From: Paludibacteraceae bacterium
Lineage (GTDB): Bacteria > Bacteroidota > Bacteroidia > Bacteroidales > Paludibacteraceae
Assembly (NCBI GenBank): GCA_017439235.1
Contig: JAFSJN010000019.1
Location: forward strand, 62,001 to 126,000
Direction: 5' to 3'
Length of the DNA stretch: 64,000 nucleotides
Both the position numbers and the translations under genes were made by a program. Below the pieces are notes generated by a model. It searched no databases. It saw only the letters and a list, made by a program, of their open reading frames with translations, and had not been told where the DNA came from. Positions 34,721-44,842 of the stretch are shown here, piece by piece; position 1 is the first letter of the stretch; each line of letters opens with the position of its first letter.

Positions 34721-35679
34721 GCTTTTTTGATTTCTTCAAACGCAACAAGACACAAGAGCAACAACAAGCCGAGCAACAGACGCTGAATCAAGGACTGGAG
34801 AAGTCCAAAGAGTCGGTGCTCAATAAGATAAGTCGCGCTATCGTTGGCAAATCAACCATCGACGATGATGTGTTAGACAACTTAGAAGAAGCCCTCATCA
34901 CGTCAGATGTAGGTGTTGAGACTACACTCCGTATTATAGAGCGCGTACAGGCGCGCGCCGCACGCGATAAATATATGGGAACGCAGGAACTCAATCGTAT
35001 TCTGGTAGAGGAGACCTCGGCCTTGCTGCGCGAGAATGAGACCGTCGATACGCACGCTGATGCTAAACCGTACGTCATCATGGTAGTGGGCGTTAACGGA
35101 GTAGGTAAGACGACGACTATCGGTAAACTCGCCCACCAGTTCCGTCAGGCGGGTAAGAATGTGTACTTAGGTGCGGCCGATACGTTCCGTGCAGCGGCTG
35201 TTGAACAACTGTGTATCTGGGGCGAGAGGGTAGGCGTGCCCGTCATCAAACAACAACAGGGTTCTGACCCGGCTTCGGTAGCGTATGATACGCTGCAGTC
35301 GGCTGTTGCCAATAATGCCGACGTGGTATTGATTGATACGGCCGGCCGTCTGCATAATAAGGTTAACTTGATGAACGAGTTGACGAAGATTAAGAACGTC
35401 ATGCAAAAAGTCGTTCCCGATGCCCCGCACGATGTGATGCTGGTGTTGGACGGCTCTACAGGTCAGAATGCCTTTGAGCAGGCTAAGCAGTTCACGCGTG
35501 CTACGCAGGTGACGTCACTGGCTATCACCAAACTGGATGGAACAGCCAAGGGTGGCGTAGTTATTGGTATAAGTGACCAGTTTAAGATTCCTGTACGTTA
35601 TATTGGCTTAGGCGAGAAAATGGAAGACCTCCAGATCTTCGATCGAGAGGCCTTCGTAAAAAGTCTTCTGGGCGTCTGA
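34717..35679 (+). CDS. ftsY: Signal recognition particle receptor FtsY
   Basis: A 320-residue SRP GTPase. The N-terminal helical part (about 1-95) is followed by the NG domain with GVNGVGKTTTIGKLA (P-loop), DTFRAAAVEQL, DTAGRLHNKVNLM, and TKLDGTAKGG. It targets membrane proteins to the translocon together with Ffh. It lacks a long acidic A domain, as usual in this phylum. It is linked by ATGA to the glycosyltransferase gene, an unusual operon partner. Confidence 0.97.
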   Translation: MSFFDFFKRNKTQEQQQAEQQTLNQGLEKSKESVLNKISRAIVGKSTIDDDVLDNLEEALITSDVGVETTLRIIERVQARAARDKYMGTQELNRILVEETSALLRENETVDTHADAKPYVIMVVGVNGVGKTTTIGKLAHQFRQAGKNVYLGAADTFRAAAVEQLCIWGERVGVPVIKQQQGSDPASVAYDTLQSAVANNADVVLIDTAGRLHNKVNLMNELTKIKNVMQKVVPDAPHDVMLVLDGSTGQNAFEQAKQFTRATQVTSLAITKLDGTAKGGVVIGISDQFKIPVRYIGLGEKMEDLQIFDREAFVKSLLGV

Positions 35680-35701
35680 GCGCCTATTCGTAAGTCCGAT
35701 A

Positions 35702-36931
35702 TTATCGGCGGACACTTCCTCCACCTGAGCGACTTCCTCCGCCGCCTCCGCCGCCGCTACGGCTACCACCGCTATATCCGCCTCCGGAGTAACCTCCGCT
35801 ACGGCTACCACCGCTATATCCTCCGCCCGAGTAACTGCTGCTGCGGCTGGGACCGGAGTAACTGCTGCTCGAATACGAACTGCTTGAACGCGTCGTAGTG
35901 GGCGTGTATGCACTGCGCGAGGTGGTAGTTGTCGAGGCTTGGCTACGCGAGGTCGTCGAAGCCGACTGACTGCGCGTTACCGAATAGCCGGACTGACTGC
36001 GTGAGGTCGTCGATGCCGAGGCCTGACTGCGAGAGGTGGTACCTGCTGTAGCGGGAGTAGCGTGTGTACGTATGTTGCTGCTGCCGAAGGTGCGACTCGT
36101 AGTAGCGGCTGTACGACTCTGTGTCGCGGCTGCCGAACGGCTGCCTACTGCGGCGGCGCTGCTATTAGCCTGCGCTTGTGTGCGGGCTTGAGCACTACGG
36201 ACGCCGCTGAGGGAACGGGCGTTGGTCATACCTGTGTTGCGCTCGCTGAACGAACGGCCGGCGTTGCTCTTAGCATAGTCTTGGCGCGAAGGACCGCGCA
36301 TGGCCGAAGCTGTTCCGCGGGGAGCTGCAGCATAACGATAGGAGCAGCAAGCGTGATGATGATGGTATTCGTGGATGTGCCTCCAGTAGATAGGGTAGCC
36401 CCAGCAGGCGTATCCGTGCCACCATTCGGGCCAGTAGCCCCAATACCAGGGCGAAGTCCAGCATATCCAGTGGTGTCCCCAGAACCAGTCATAAATAACA
36501 GGACGATAGATATACACCGGTTCGATCACGTAGTCGCGACCATAGATGAACTCATCACCGATAATTTGCACCACTACTTTCTCGGTAGTCTTTTCTACCA
36601 ATATAGTGGCCACATCCTGATAGATGTCCTTCGCCAAAACGGCTTGGATAATAATCAGGTGGTTGTCGCCGTCCTTGACCTCCACTACTCTGAGGTAGTC
36701 TACTTGTCCGTCGCCGTTCAGGTCCAAGTCGCTGAGGTGACGTTTCTCGGAGTTCAATTCCTGCTCAAAGGTTTCCAGGTCGGCTACTTCGCCAAACAAA
36801 GTAGCTACGGCCTTTAGGTCCAGACCTTCACTAATGTCCGCACCGGTCGAAGTAACCGTAATGGTCTCTTCTCCCCAAAGGGCCCAACTGCTCATGAGCA
36901 GTGTTGCCAAGAGGAAGGTTAATCGTTTCAT
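35702..36931 (-). CDS. Secreted Trp/His-rich protein with Ser/Arg/Gly low-complexity tail
   Basis: A 409-residue exported protein with a signal peptide (about 1-20). Residues 20-135 form a globular part with an EF-hand-like loop (DLNGDGQVDYLRV). Residues 140-200 are unusually rich in Trp, Tyr and His, ending in HEYHHHHACC. From about 205 to the end the sequence is low complexity: TTSRSQ-type repeats, then YSGGG/SRSGG repeats. I know similar uncharacterised Bacteroidota proteins but no function. Metal or heme binding, or a sticky surface role, is possible. It is last in the cdd operon, 2 bp after ribBA. Confidence 0.75.
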   Translation of the reverse strand: MKRLTFLLATLLMSSWALWGEETITVTSTGADISEGLDLKAVATLFGEVADLETFEQELNSEKRHLSDLDLNGDGQVDYLRVVEVKDGDNHLIIIQAVLAKDIYQDVATILVEKTTEKVVVQIIGDEFIYGRDYVIEPVYIYRPVIYDWFWGHHWICWTSPWYWGYWPEWWHGYACWGYPIYWRHIHEYHHHHACCSYRYAAAPRGTASAMRGPSRQDYAKSNAGRSFSERNTGMTNARSLSGVRSAQARTQAQANSSAAAVGSRSAAATQSRTAATTSRTFGSSNIRTHATPATAGTTSRSQASASTTSRSQSGYSVTRSQSASTTSRSQASTTTTSRSAYTPTTTRSSSSYSSSSYSGPSRSSSYSGGGYSGGSRSGGYSGGGYSGGSRSGGGGGGGSRSGGGSVRR

Positions 36932-36933
36932 AC

Positions 36934-38187
36934 CTAAACCAATTTTAAGTTGTGATTCATTTTCTCCTTTTTGGTCCTCATATAGTTGAGGTTATAGGGA
37001 TTAGGAGCGATCTCTATTGGTAAGTTATCTACAATTTCTATGCCATAACTCTCCAAGCCCACTCTTTTTACCGGGTTATTGGTCATCAAGCGTAACTTGC
37101 GTGCTCCCATCTCACGGAGTATCTGAGCGCCCACGCCGTAGTCGCGTTCGTCGGGACGGAAGCCCAGATGCACATTGGCCTCGACGGTATCTTCGCCATT
37201 CTCCTGCAACTTGTATGCGCGTATCTTATTCATCAATCCTATGCCTCGTCCTTCCTGATTCATGTATACGATGATGCCTTTGCCTTCGGCTTCTATTTTC
37301 TGCATCGCCTTGTGCAGCTGTTCGCCGCATTCGCATCGTAGGCTACCGAATATGTCGCCCGTAGCGCAGGACGAATGGACGCGGCAGAGTACAGGTTCAT
37401 CTTCTTGCCACGTGCCTTTGGTCAGGGCTATATGTTCCAATCCTGTCGTCAGGTCGCGGAAGGGCGTGAGCATAAACGTGCCGTACATCGTGGGCAGCGT
37501 CACTGTCTCGCCGCGCTCGATGAGCGTACTACCTATAGGCTGCAGGCCGTCCTGTTGGCGTGAGGAGCCGTCCTCTAACCCTTCCCCTTTCTCCAGACGG
37601 AAGGCTATCAAATCTTTGATGGATATCAATTTGAGGTCGTATTCCTCAGCTACTTTCTCCAACTGAGGCAAACGGGCCATCGTACCGTCTTCGTTCATGA
37701 TCTCTATCAAGGCTGCCGCCTCGCGCATGCCGCATAGTCGGCACAGGTCAACAGCCGCTTCGGTATGTCCTGCACGTTGCAGTACACCTCGTTGACGGGC
37801 ATAGAGAGGATTGATATGTCCCGGACGTCCAAAGGTCTCCGGACGCGAAGCCGGGTCACTGAGGGCGAGGATAGTAGCCGCACGGTCGTGGGCACTAACG
37901 CCGGTGGTGCAGCCTTCCAACTTATCGACGGTGACGGTGAAGGGTGTGCCCAGCATACTGGTGTTGGTGCTCACCTGGTGCATGAGGTCCAATTCGGCAC
38001 AGCGTTGTTCGGGCAGCGGGCAACATAGTACACCGCGTCCGTGCTGCAACATAAAGTTGACTTTCTCGGGCGTTATCTTCTCGGCAGCGATGATAAAGTC
38101 GCCTTCATTCTCGCGGTCTTCGTCGTCTACTACGATAACGAACTTACCGGCCTTGAAATCCTCTAATGCTTCTTGTATGGTATTCAT
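36934..38187 (-). CDS. ribBA: Bifunctional 3,4-dihydroxy-2-butanone-4-phosphate synthase / GTP cyclohydrolase II
   Basis: A 417-residue riboflavin biosynthesis fusion. The RibB half (1 to about 200) has [12 protein letters not shown] and the [14 protein letters not shown] block. The RibA half has [20 protein letters not shown] zinc cysteines, [14 protein letters not shown] and [10 protein letters not shown]. Together they start the two branches of riboflavin synthesis. The ATG at 38187 overlaps the permease stop (ATGA); a start seven codons upstream is less likely. Confidence 0.95.
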   Translation of the reverse strand: MNTIQEALEDFKAGKFVIVVDDEDRENEGDFIIAAEKITPEKVNFMLQHGRGVLCCPLPEQRCAELDLMHQVSTNTSMLGTPFTVTVDKLEGCTTGVSAHDRAATILALSDPASRPETFGRPGHINPLYARQRGVLQRAGHTEAAVDLCRLCGMREAAALIEIMNEDGTMARLPQLEKVAEEYDLKLISIKDLIAFRLEKGEGLEDGSSRQQDGLQPIGSTLIERGETVTLPTMYGTFMLTPFRDLTTGLEHIALTKGTWQEDEPVLCRVHSSCATGDIFGSLRCECGEQLHKAMQKIEAEGKGIIVYMNQEGRGIGLMNKIRAYKLQENGEDTVEANVHLGFRPDERDYGVGAQILREMGARKLRLMTNNPVKRVGLESYGIEIVDNLPIEIAPNPYNLNYMRTKKEKMNHNLKLV

Positions 38188-39665
38188 CGTTTGGTTGCTT
38201 GTTTCCATTTCTTTTTGGCGCGTTCAGCGACGCGTTCGTATATCTTTATCCACACTTCGGGATTGAATAATCCGGAGTCGGTAGCGGCTTTGTAGGTCAG
38301 GAATACACCGATAGGCAGCAGCACAAACGAGCTAAGCCACATACCTTGCCATACAGGCCACAGGGCTTCGCGAGCCATCTTGTAGCCGGCGTTGTCGATG
38401 ATATAGTAGATGATAAACAGTATGACGCTGATGACGATAGGTGCGCCCAATCCTCCTTTGCGAATGATAGCGCCTAAGGGTGCTCCGATAAAGAAGAAGA
38501 TGAGGCACGCGAAGGCGAGGGTGAACTTACGATGTAGTTCTATCTCGTGCTTACGTATATAACGCTGGAAATCGTCCAGCATGATAGCGTTGTATTGCAC
38601 CTGGTCGCGTTGCTGCTTGGCTCTGTCTACGGCTATCTCTACGGCGCGGCGCTGCTTGATGGGAGTGAGTCGGGCAAACAGACTGTCGATGCGGTAGGTC
38701 TGTTCCTGACCTTCTTCTAATGCGCCTAAGTCGCGGTTGGTCTGCCGTTCGCGTCCGAAGTAACGAGTAGCTACTATGTCTGAACCCTGTTGCCGTGCCC
38801 GTGCATCGGCCAGTAGGGTTACAGAGTCGATAGAGTGCACCAGTTTGGCTACGTCTTTGCTCACATGCTGGTCAGCCATCACATTCTCATCGTAGCGCTC
38901 GAAGCCTGTGTCGAACTCCATGACTACCTGTTTGAAGGCAAACATCTCGCGGCGGTAGGGGACGTTTTGTTGGTTCATGGCGCCGCGTTGCTGTTGCTGG
39001 TCAAGGTTCTCGAACGATTCGCCGTTGTATAACCTCAGCAGCAGGTATTTATTGTCCGCCGTAGGCACTATACGTCCCGAGTCGGCTAAGGTGACGATAG
39101 CGTTCTGGAAGCCTTTGGAGTAGTCGTAAATCATCAGGTCGCGCAACAATCCGGTGCGGGTATCTTTGTGCCTTACGTAGACGTTGTAACCGGGAATACG
39201 GTCGCAGAACTCGGCTACGGGTATTTCTAACTCGGGTGATTTCTGCCTCAGCGAGAAGACCAATGCCCAGAACTTAGTCTGGCTCTTGGGTAGTATGTTA
39301 TTGGAGAAGAAGAACGCTCCTACGCTCAGCAGTCCGATAAATATCATCAGGGGCTGCATGATGCGGAACAGACTCACTCCGGCAGCCTTCATGGCGGTCA
39401 ACTCGAATTTCTCGCCTAAGTTACCAAAGCTCATCAGGCTGGCTAACAGGATTGCTAAGGGCAGCGCTAAGGGCACGACGGTGGCGGTAGCGTAGAGTAG
39501 GAACTCTAATAGTACGATCACCTCTACGCCCTTGCCGACGATATCGTTGATACGCATCCATAGCAGCTGCATGAGCAGGATGAAGCAGCATATCATAAAC
39601 GTCAAGATGAACAAGCCCAGGAAGTTCCTGAGCATGTAGATGTCGAGCCGTTTGATGAATCGCAT
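38184..39665 (-). CDS. LptF/LptG-family permease
   Basis: A 493-residue YjgP/YjgQ-type membrane protein. TM helices lie near residues 12-40, 55-80 and 100-120, followed by a long periplasmic jelly-roll region. Three more helices lie near 385-470 ([30 protein letters not shown]). It would be the membrane part of the LPS export ABC transporter that also uses LptC (encoded at 52169). Start 3 bp after the cdd stop. Confidence 0.88.
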   Translation of the reverse strand: MRFIKRLDIYMLRNFLGLFILTFMICCFILLMQLLWMRINDIVGKGVEVIVLLEFLLYATATVVPLALPLAILLASLMSFGNLGEKFELTAMKAAGVSLFRIMQPLMIFIGLLSVGAFFFSNNILPKSQTKFWALVFSLRQKSPELEIPVAEFCDRIPGYNVYVRHKDTRTGLLRDLMIYDYSKGFQNAIVTLADSGRIVPTADNKYLLLRLYNGESFENLDQQQQRGAMNQQNVPYRREMFAFKQVVMEFDTGFERYDENVMADQHVSKDVAKLVHSIDSVTLLADARARQQGSDIVATRYFGRERQTNRDLGALEEGQEQTYRIDSLFARLTPIKQRRAVEIAVDRAKQQRDQVQYNAIMLDDFQRYIRKHEIELHRKFTLAFACLIFFFIGAPLGAIIRKGGLGAPIVISVILFIIYYIIDNAGYKMAREALWPVWQGMWLSSFVLLPIGVFLTYKAATDSGLFNPEVWIKIYERVAERAKKKWKQATKR

Positions 39666-39668
39666 AGT

Positions 39669-40151
39669 TTATCCTAATAAGTCTTCTGCAAAAAATCCCA
39701 GGGGCATCAGGTCTTTGGCGGAGTTAAAGACGAGGGTATATTTCTCTCCGTACAGAAGTACGCGCATGTCGCCTGTATAGCGGTGTTCGGTCTCAAGCAT
39801 TACCTGTCGGCATGCACCGCAGGGCGCACCCGGGTCGGTAGTGAAATGTCCGTCGGCGTTGCAGGCGATAGCTAAAGCTTCTACTTTCTCCTCCGGATAG
39901 TTGGCGTTAGCGGCAAACAGCGTCACGCGTTCGGCACAGAGACCGCTGGGGTAGGCGGCGTTTTCTTGATTAGCACCTTTGATTATTACTCCGTTCTGCA
40001 ACTGTGCGGCGGCGCCTACGCGGAAGTGGGAATAGGGACTGTACGAATGATTAGTCATCTGTTTAGCCGCTTCTATTAACGCACGGTCTTGTGCGCTCAA
40101 CTCTGCCCATTCATAGGCCTTCGCCTTAGTTGTAAAAGAAATTTCTTGCAT
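39669..40151 (-). CDS. cdd: Cytidine deaminase
   Basis: A 160-residue deaminase with SYSPYSHFRVGAA, the catalytic CAER block (Cys and Glu) and the zinc ligands PCGACRQ. It converts cytidine and deoxycytidine to the uridine forms. First gene of the reverse-strand operon with the LptF/G-type permease, ribBA and the surface protein. Confidence 0.95.
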   Translation of the reverse strand: MQEISFTTKAKAYEWAELSAQDRALIEAAKQMTNHSYSPYSHFRVGAAAQLQNGVIIKGANQENAAYPSGLCAERVTLFAANANYPEEKVEALAIACNADGHFTTDPGAPCGACRQVMLETEHRYTGDMRVLLYGEKYTLVFNSAKDLMPLGFFAEDLLG

Positions 40152-40171
40152 GGTTATTTCGATTTAGCCTG

Positions 40172-40203
40172 CAAAAGTACAAAATATTTTGCATATATGC
40201 AAA
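40172..40203 (-). promoter_or_regulatory. Promoter of the cdd operon
   Basis: On the minus strand, TTTG (40203-40200), 20 nt and TACTTTTG (40179-40172). Confidence 0.75.
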
Positions 40204-40476
40204 TATTTGAATAAAAAAAATAAAAATTACGAATTTCAAAATCACGGGATATATACGAAGTATATATTGGGTATAGTATGATACGGTATTCCCTCGTGGT
40301 AGTTGGGGAGCGTGGTGGGCTCGATTGCCTTAAAAATTGAACATTTACACTCGGCATCGGCAACCACCTCTGAAACGATTTTTCATTTTAAGGCCATTTT
40401 TAAGCGGTTTGAGGTGGGGTAAACACTCAAATCGACAGGGTGTCGGTAGAAAAAAGTGATTTTTTTATATCGAAAA

Positions 40477-40508
40477 TTTGCACATGTCAAAAATATGTTG
40501 TACCTTTG
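40477..40508 (+). promoter_or_regulatory. Promoter of gyrA
   Basis: TTTG (40477-40480), 20 nt and TACCTTTG (40501-40508). Confidence 0.75.
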
Positions 40509-40549
40509 TGCGCTAATTTAAGAATTAAATTAAATAAATCTACGATAAA

Positions 40550-43120
40550 ATGACTGAAGACAGAATTATTCCTGTAAAGATTGACGAGGAAATGCGCTCC
40601 TCGTACATCGACTACTCGATGAGTGTCATCGTATCGCGCGCTCTGCCCGATGTGCGCGACGGATTCAAACCGGTGCACCGCCGTGTGCTGTTCGGAATGA
40701 ACGAATTGGGCAATACATCCGATAAACCGACCAAGAAATCCGCACGTATTGTCGGTGAGGTAATGGGTAAGTATCACCCTCACGGTGACAGCTCTATTTA
40801 TGGCACGCTCGTTCGTATGGCGCAGCCGTGGGCAATGCGTTATTGTTTGGTAGACGGCCAAGGTAACTTCGGTTCCGTTGACGGTGACGGTGCTGCCGCT
40901 ATGCGTTATACTGAGGCTCGCTTGAGTAAGTTGGCCGAGGAGATGCTCCGCGACATAGAGAAAGATACCGTCGACATGCAGCTTAACTTCGACGACACAC
41001 TCCGTGAGCCCGTCGTGCTGCCCTGCCGTTTCCCCAACCTGCTGGTGAACGGTGCTACGGGTATTGCCGTAGGTATGGCCACCAATATGGCTACCCACAA
41101 CCTTGGTGAGGTCATCGACGGCTGCGTAGCGTATGTGAAGAATCAGATAGCTAAGGCCGAGAATCCAGAGACCGAAGAGATTACCGTGGAGGACCTGATG
41201 GAGTACGTTAAGGCTCCCGACTTCCCCACGGGCGGTACAATCTACGGCTATCAGGGCGTAAAAGATGCCTTTGAGACCGGCCGCGGACGTATCGTCATCC
41301 GCTCTAATGCCGACATAGAGGCCGAGGATAACGGGCGCGAACGTATCGTGATTACCGAGTTGCCCTACGGCGTAGTAAAAGCCGACCTGGTGAAGAACAT
41401 CGCCGAACTGGTCAACGACAAGAAGATAGAAGGTATCAGCGAGATATCCGACCAGTCGAAACGCGATATCCGCATCGTCATCGACGTTAAGCGTGATGCC
41501 AATGCCCAGGTGGTGCTCAACAAGTTGTACAAGTTCACTGCCCTGCAGTCGTCCTTCAGCGTTAACAATATCGCGCTGGTCAACGGCCGTCCTATGCTGC
41601 TCAACCTCAAGGATCTGATTGGTCGCTTCATTGAGCACCGTATGGATGTGGTTACCCGCCGCACCCGCTGGGAACTGCGCAAAGCTGAAGAGCGTGCACA
41701 TATATTGGAAGGCTTAATCATCGCCGTAGACAATATCGACGAGGTGGTAAAGATTATCCGCGCCAGCCGTACTCCGGCCGATGCACAGACAAACTTGGAG
41801 CAACGCTTCAACCTGGATAACCTGCAATCGAAAGCTATCGTCGACATGCGTCTCAGCGCTCTCACCGGTCTGCGTATCGATGAGTTGAAGAACGAATATG
41901 CCGAGTTGGAGAAACAGATTGCCCACCTCAACGAGTTACTCGCCAGCGAGGTGATGCGCTACGAGGTTATCGAAGACGAGTTGCAGGAGATAAAAGATAA
42001 ATATGCCGACGAGCGTCGCACCAAGATCGTCAAGATGGCTACCGAGTTCAATCCTGAAGATATGTACGCTGATGACGACATGATTATCACAATCTCGCAC
42101 TTGGGCTATATCAAACGTACTCCGTTAGCTGAGTTCCGCGCACAAGGTCGTGGCGGCATAGGCTCTAAGGCTTCTGCTTCGCGTGACGAGGACTTCATAG
42201 AATATGTCCACCAGGCTTCGATGCACTCTACGATGATGTTCTTCACCGAGTGCGGTCGCCTGTATTGGCAGAAAGTATATGAGTTGCCCGAAGGCACCCG
42301 CCAGTCGAAAGGACGTGCTATCCAAAACATTATCAACCTGGACAAAGGTGACCGCGTATGCGCCTTCATTAATGTCAAAGGTCTCAACGATGCCGAATAT
42401 GTCAACTCCCACTACCTCATCTTTGCTACCAAGAACGGCTTGATGAAGAAGACCACACTGGAGTCGTACAGTCGTCCTCGCGCCAACGGTATCAACGCCG
42501 TAGGTCTGCGTGATGGCGATGCCCTGATAGGTGTTACCCTCACCGATGGCGAGAGTCAGATGCTGATCGCTTCGTACAACGGTAAGATAGTCCGCTTCCC
42601 GGAGAATACAGTTCGTCCGATGGGTCGTACCGCTACCGGTGTACGTGCTATCCGCTTGGATGAAGACGGGCAGGATCGCGCTATTGGCATGATTTGTGTA
42701 GAGCCGAATAGTGACAAGACCGTTCTCGTCATCTCCGACAAGGGATTCGGTAAGCGCACGCGCCTCGACGATGAGGACGGTGAACCCGTTTATCGCATCA
42801 CCAACCGCGGCGGTAAGGGCGTGAAGACGATGAACCTGACCGACAAGACAGGTATGCTCGTAGGTCTGCACGCTGTAAGCGACGACGAAGACCTGATGCT
42901 TATTACTAAGTCCGGCACCGCTATCCGCATGGCAATGGATACTATCCGCGTCATGGGACGTGCTACACAAGGCGTCAAACTGATTGAACTGCAGAAACGT
43001 AACGATACACTCATGTTCGGATGCATCGTTCCTAAGGAAGAGCAGGAGAATAGCGAAGAGCCGACATCCGAGGGCGAAGAGTCGACAACCGAAGAAAATA
43101 CTAACGCAAACAATGAATAA
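40550..43120 (+). CDS. gyrA: DNA gyrase subunit A
   Basis: An 856-residue type II topoisomerase subunit. The winged-helix/QRDR region reads YHPHGDSSIYGTLVRMAQPW, and the catalytic Tyr lies in AAMRYTEARL. The coiled coil and dimerisation region follow. The C-terminal beta-propeller contains a GyrA-box-like QGRGGIGSKAS, which separates gyrase from ParC. The acidic tail (about the last 25 residues) is Glu/Thr/Ser-rich. At the position of E. coli Asp87 this protein has Gly, while Ser83 is kept. Confidence 0.97.
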   Translation: MTEDRIIPVKIDEEMRSSYIDYSMSVIVSRALPDVRDGFKPVHRRVLFGMNELGNTSDKPTKKSARIVGEVMGKYHPHGDSSIYGTLVRMAQPWAMRYCLVDGQGNFGSVDGDGAAAMRYTEARLSKLAEEMLRDIEKDTVDMQLNFDDTLREPVVLPCRFPNLLVNGATGIAVGMATNMATHNLGEVIDGCVAYVKNQIAKAENPETEEITVEDLMEYVKAPDFPTGGTIYGYQGVKDAFETGRGRIVIRSNADIEAEDNGRERIVITELPYGVVKADLVKNIAELVNDKKIEGISEISDQSKRDIRIVIDVKRDANAQVVLNKLYKFTALQSSFSVNNIALVNGRPMLLNLKDLIGRFIEHRMDVVTRRTRWELRKAEERAHILEGLIIAVDNIDEVVKIIRASRTPADAQTNLEQRFNLDNLQSKAIVDMRLSALTGLRIDELKNEYAELEKQIAHLNELLASEVMRYEVIEDELQEIKDKYADERRTKIVKMATEFNPEDMYADDDMIITISHLGYIKRTPLAEFRAQGRGGIGSKASASRDEDFIEYVHQASMHSTMMFFTECGRLYWQKVYELPEGTRQSKGRAIQNIINLDKGDRVCAFINVKGLNDAEYVNSHYLIFATKNGLMKKTTLESYSRPRANGINAVGLRDGDALIGVTLTDGESQMLIASYNGKIVRFPENTVRPMGRTATGVRAIRLDEDGQDRAIGMICVEPNSDKTVLVISDKGFGKRTRLDDEDGEPVYRITNRGGKGVKTMNLTDKTGMLVGLHAVSDDEDLMLITKSGTAIRMAMDTIRVMGRATQGVKLIELQKRNDTLMFGCIVPKEEQENSEEPTSEGEESTTEENTNANNE

Positions 43121-43121
43121 T

Positions 43122-44366
43122 ATGAGAAAAGTTTTATTTTTGGCTGCATTGGTGCTGATAAGCACGATGAGCTTTGGACAAAAGAAAAACGTAACGCGCG
43201 CTAAAAACCTCTGCTTAGCTGAGGAAGGTGCCGACTTCGACGCTGCCCGCAGTGCTATCTTCGAGGCCCTCGAGAACGAGGAGACCAAAGACCAGGCACA
43301 GACATGGTATGTGGCAGGTCTTATCGAGTACCAAGACTATATGAAACAACTCGCTTCTCGCTCCGAAGATTATCGTAAGATGGGTGAGATGGTCGTAAAA
43401 TGTCTGGACTACTGGACCGTAGCCGACAGTTTGGCTATGCTGCCCCAAAGGGACAAGAAAGGCAACGTCATCGTCGATAAGAAAGGTAACTACAAGTACG
43501 ACACCAAGACCCGCAAGGATATGGCCGACCGCGTACTCGACTACTATCGCAATCAGATGCTTATCGCCTATGGCGGTGTGCTCTATAGCGACCAAGACTA
43601 TGCCGGTGCTTCGCGTATGTACAAGATGCACACCGACTTAGCTAACCTGCCGATGATGCAGACGGAGAAACTGCAAGCCCAAATGGTGCGCGACACGACC
43701 TATAAAGACTTCCAATTCGATGCCGCTCGTCTGGCATATTATGCTAAGGAGTACGACCGCGCAATCGACATGTTCCGCGTATTGGTAGAAGGTGACTGGA
43801 AGCAGATTCTGTCCGGCGAGTTCCTCTATCAATGCTACATGGATAAGGGTGACACCATCACCGCCAACCAGATACTGGACGAGTGCATCCGGAAATTCCC
43901 GGGCGAAGCGTGGTTCTTGCAGAACATGATTAACAACTTGGTGAACGGAGGCCGTCATGCCGAGGCTATCTCCTATCTGCAGAAAGCTATTGAGATGGAC
44001 CCGCAGGGACAATACTACAACTCGCTGGGCTCTATCCTCAGTCTGGAGCACCGCTTCGATGAGGCTTTTGAGGCTTTTGCTAAGGCTATCGCCAGCGATC
44101 CTAACAATGCGCAGTATCAACAGGCTTGCGGATTCGGCTATATCGACATGGTCAACATGTATGAGGAACAAGCCAGCGCTCCCGGCGTTGATGATGCTAC
44201 CTACAAGAGTCTGCGCAACAAAAGTCAGGAGGCTAAGCAGAATGCCCTCAAATACTTTGAGAAAGCCTATCAGTTGGAGCCCAATAACGATACTTATCGT
44301 CGCGACTTGCGCCGTCTGTACTACCAACTTGGTATGATGGACATGTACAACTCGCTGGCCGACTAA
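43122..44366 (+). CDS. Secreted TPR-repeat protein
   Basis: A 414-residue exported protein with a signal peptide (MRKVLFLAALVLISTMSFG). The rest is helical with TPR-like pairs, clearest at AISYLQKAIEMDPQGQYYNSLGSILSLEHRFDEA-type repeats around residues 285-330 and at the C-terminus (ALKYFEKAYQLEPNN). It probably works in the periplasm as a binding scaffold; no partner is indicated. The ATG at 43122 is one base after the gyrA stop; an ATG at 43113 is possible. Confidence 0.8.
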   Translation: MRKVLFLAALVLISTMSFGQKKNVTRAKNLCLAEEGADFDAARSAIFEALENEETKDQAQTWYVAGLIEYQDYMKQLASRSEDYRKMGEMVVKCLDYWTVADSLAMLPQRDKKGNVIVDKKGNYKYDTKTRKDMADRVLDYYRNQMLIAYGGVLYSDQDYAGASRMYKMHTDLANLPMMQTEKLQAQMVRDTTYKDFQFDAARLAYYAKEYDRAIDMFRVLVEGDWKQILSGEFLYQCYMDKGDTITANQILDECIRKFPGEAWFLQNMINNLVNGGRHAEAISYLQKAIEMDPQGQYYNSLGSILSLEHRFDEAFEAFAKAIASDPNNAQYQQACGFGYIDMVNMYEEQASAPGVDDATYKSLRNKSQEAKQNALKYFEKAYQLEPNNDTYRRDLRRLYYQLGMMDMYNSLAD

Positions 44367-44373
44367 CTCTTCG

Positions 44374-44790
44374 ATGGGACGCATCTTAGCCATCGATTAC
44401 GGTAAGAAACGCACAGGATTAGCCGTGACGGATATTCTCCGCCTTACGGCTAATCCCTTGACTACCATACCTACGGGCGAACTGATATCGTGGCTACGTA
44501 ACGAATTGAATAAGGGCGAGATAGACCTTGTCATCATAGGCAAACCAACCCAGATGAATGGGCAGGAGAGCGAGTCGATGAACTATATACGACCCTTCAT
44601 GCAGACGTTTCGTCAGACCTGGCCGGCCATGCCCTTGGTAGAGTACGACGAACGCTTTACGTCCACCCTTGCGCACCGCGCAATGATAGACGGAGGCATG
44701 AAACGTTCCCAACGCCGCGACAAAGCCGTAGTGGATAAGATAGCTGCCTGTATCATCTTGGAAGGCTACCTGGATTCTTTAGGAAATTAA
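44374..44790 (+). CDS. ruvX: Putative pre-16S rRNA nuclease / Holliday junction resolvase RuvX (YqgF)
   Basis: A 138-residue RNase H-fold protein with DYGKKRTGLAVTD at the N-terminus, IGKPTQMNG in the middle, and YDERFTSTLA plus KAVVDKIAACIILEGYL near the end, the standard family blocks. Its stop codon lies inside the first unit of a heptamer repeat tract. Confidence 0.93.
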   Translation: MGRILAIDYGKKRTGLAVTDILRLTANPLTTIPTGELISWLRNELNKGEIDLVIIGKPTQMNGQESESMNYIRPFMQTFRQTWPAMPLVEYDERFTSTLAHRAMIDGGMKRSQRRDKAVVDKIAACIILEGYLDSLGN

Positions 44791-44835
44791 AGATTAATAA
44801 TTACAAATTACAAATTAAAAATTAGGAATTACAAA
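44787..44835 (+). repeat. AT-rich heptamer repeat tract between ruvX and def
   Basis: Seven exact seven-base steps: TTAAAGA, TTAATAA, TTACAAA, TTACAAA, TTAAAAA, TTAGGAA, TTACAAA. It begins within the ruvX stop codon and ends 7 bp before the def start. Confidence 0.85.
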
Positions 44836-44842
44836 ATCACCT

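Larger units (their letters stand above)
40152..40549. other. 398-bp divergent spacer between cdd and gyrA
   Basis: It holds the two opposing promoters and a small palindrome (ATATATAC/GTATATAT, 40249-40267). A short stretch (about 40228-40247) resembles the end of the heptamer tract at 44787. No gene is visible. Confidence 0.6.

Noticed and set aside
42125..43288. 387-codon open frame antisense to gyrA (and a 404-codon one at 40487-41701)
   Set aside because: Both lie opposite a clear gyrA gene and arise from its codon bias; no motif or promoter supports them.
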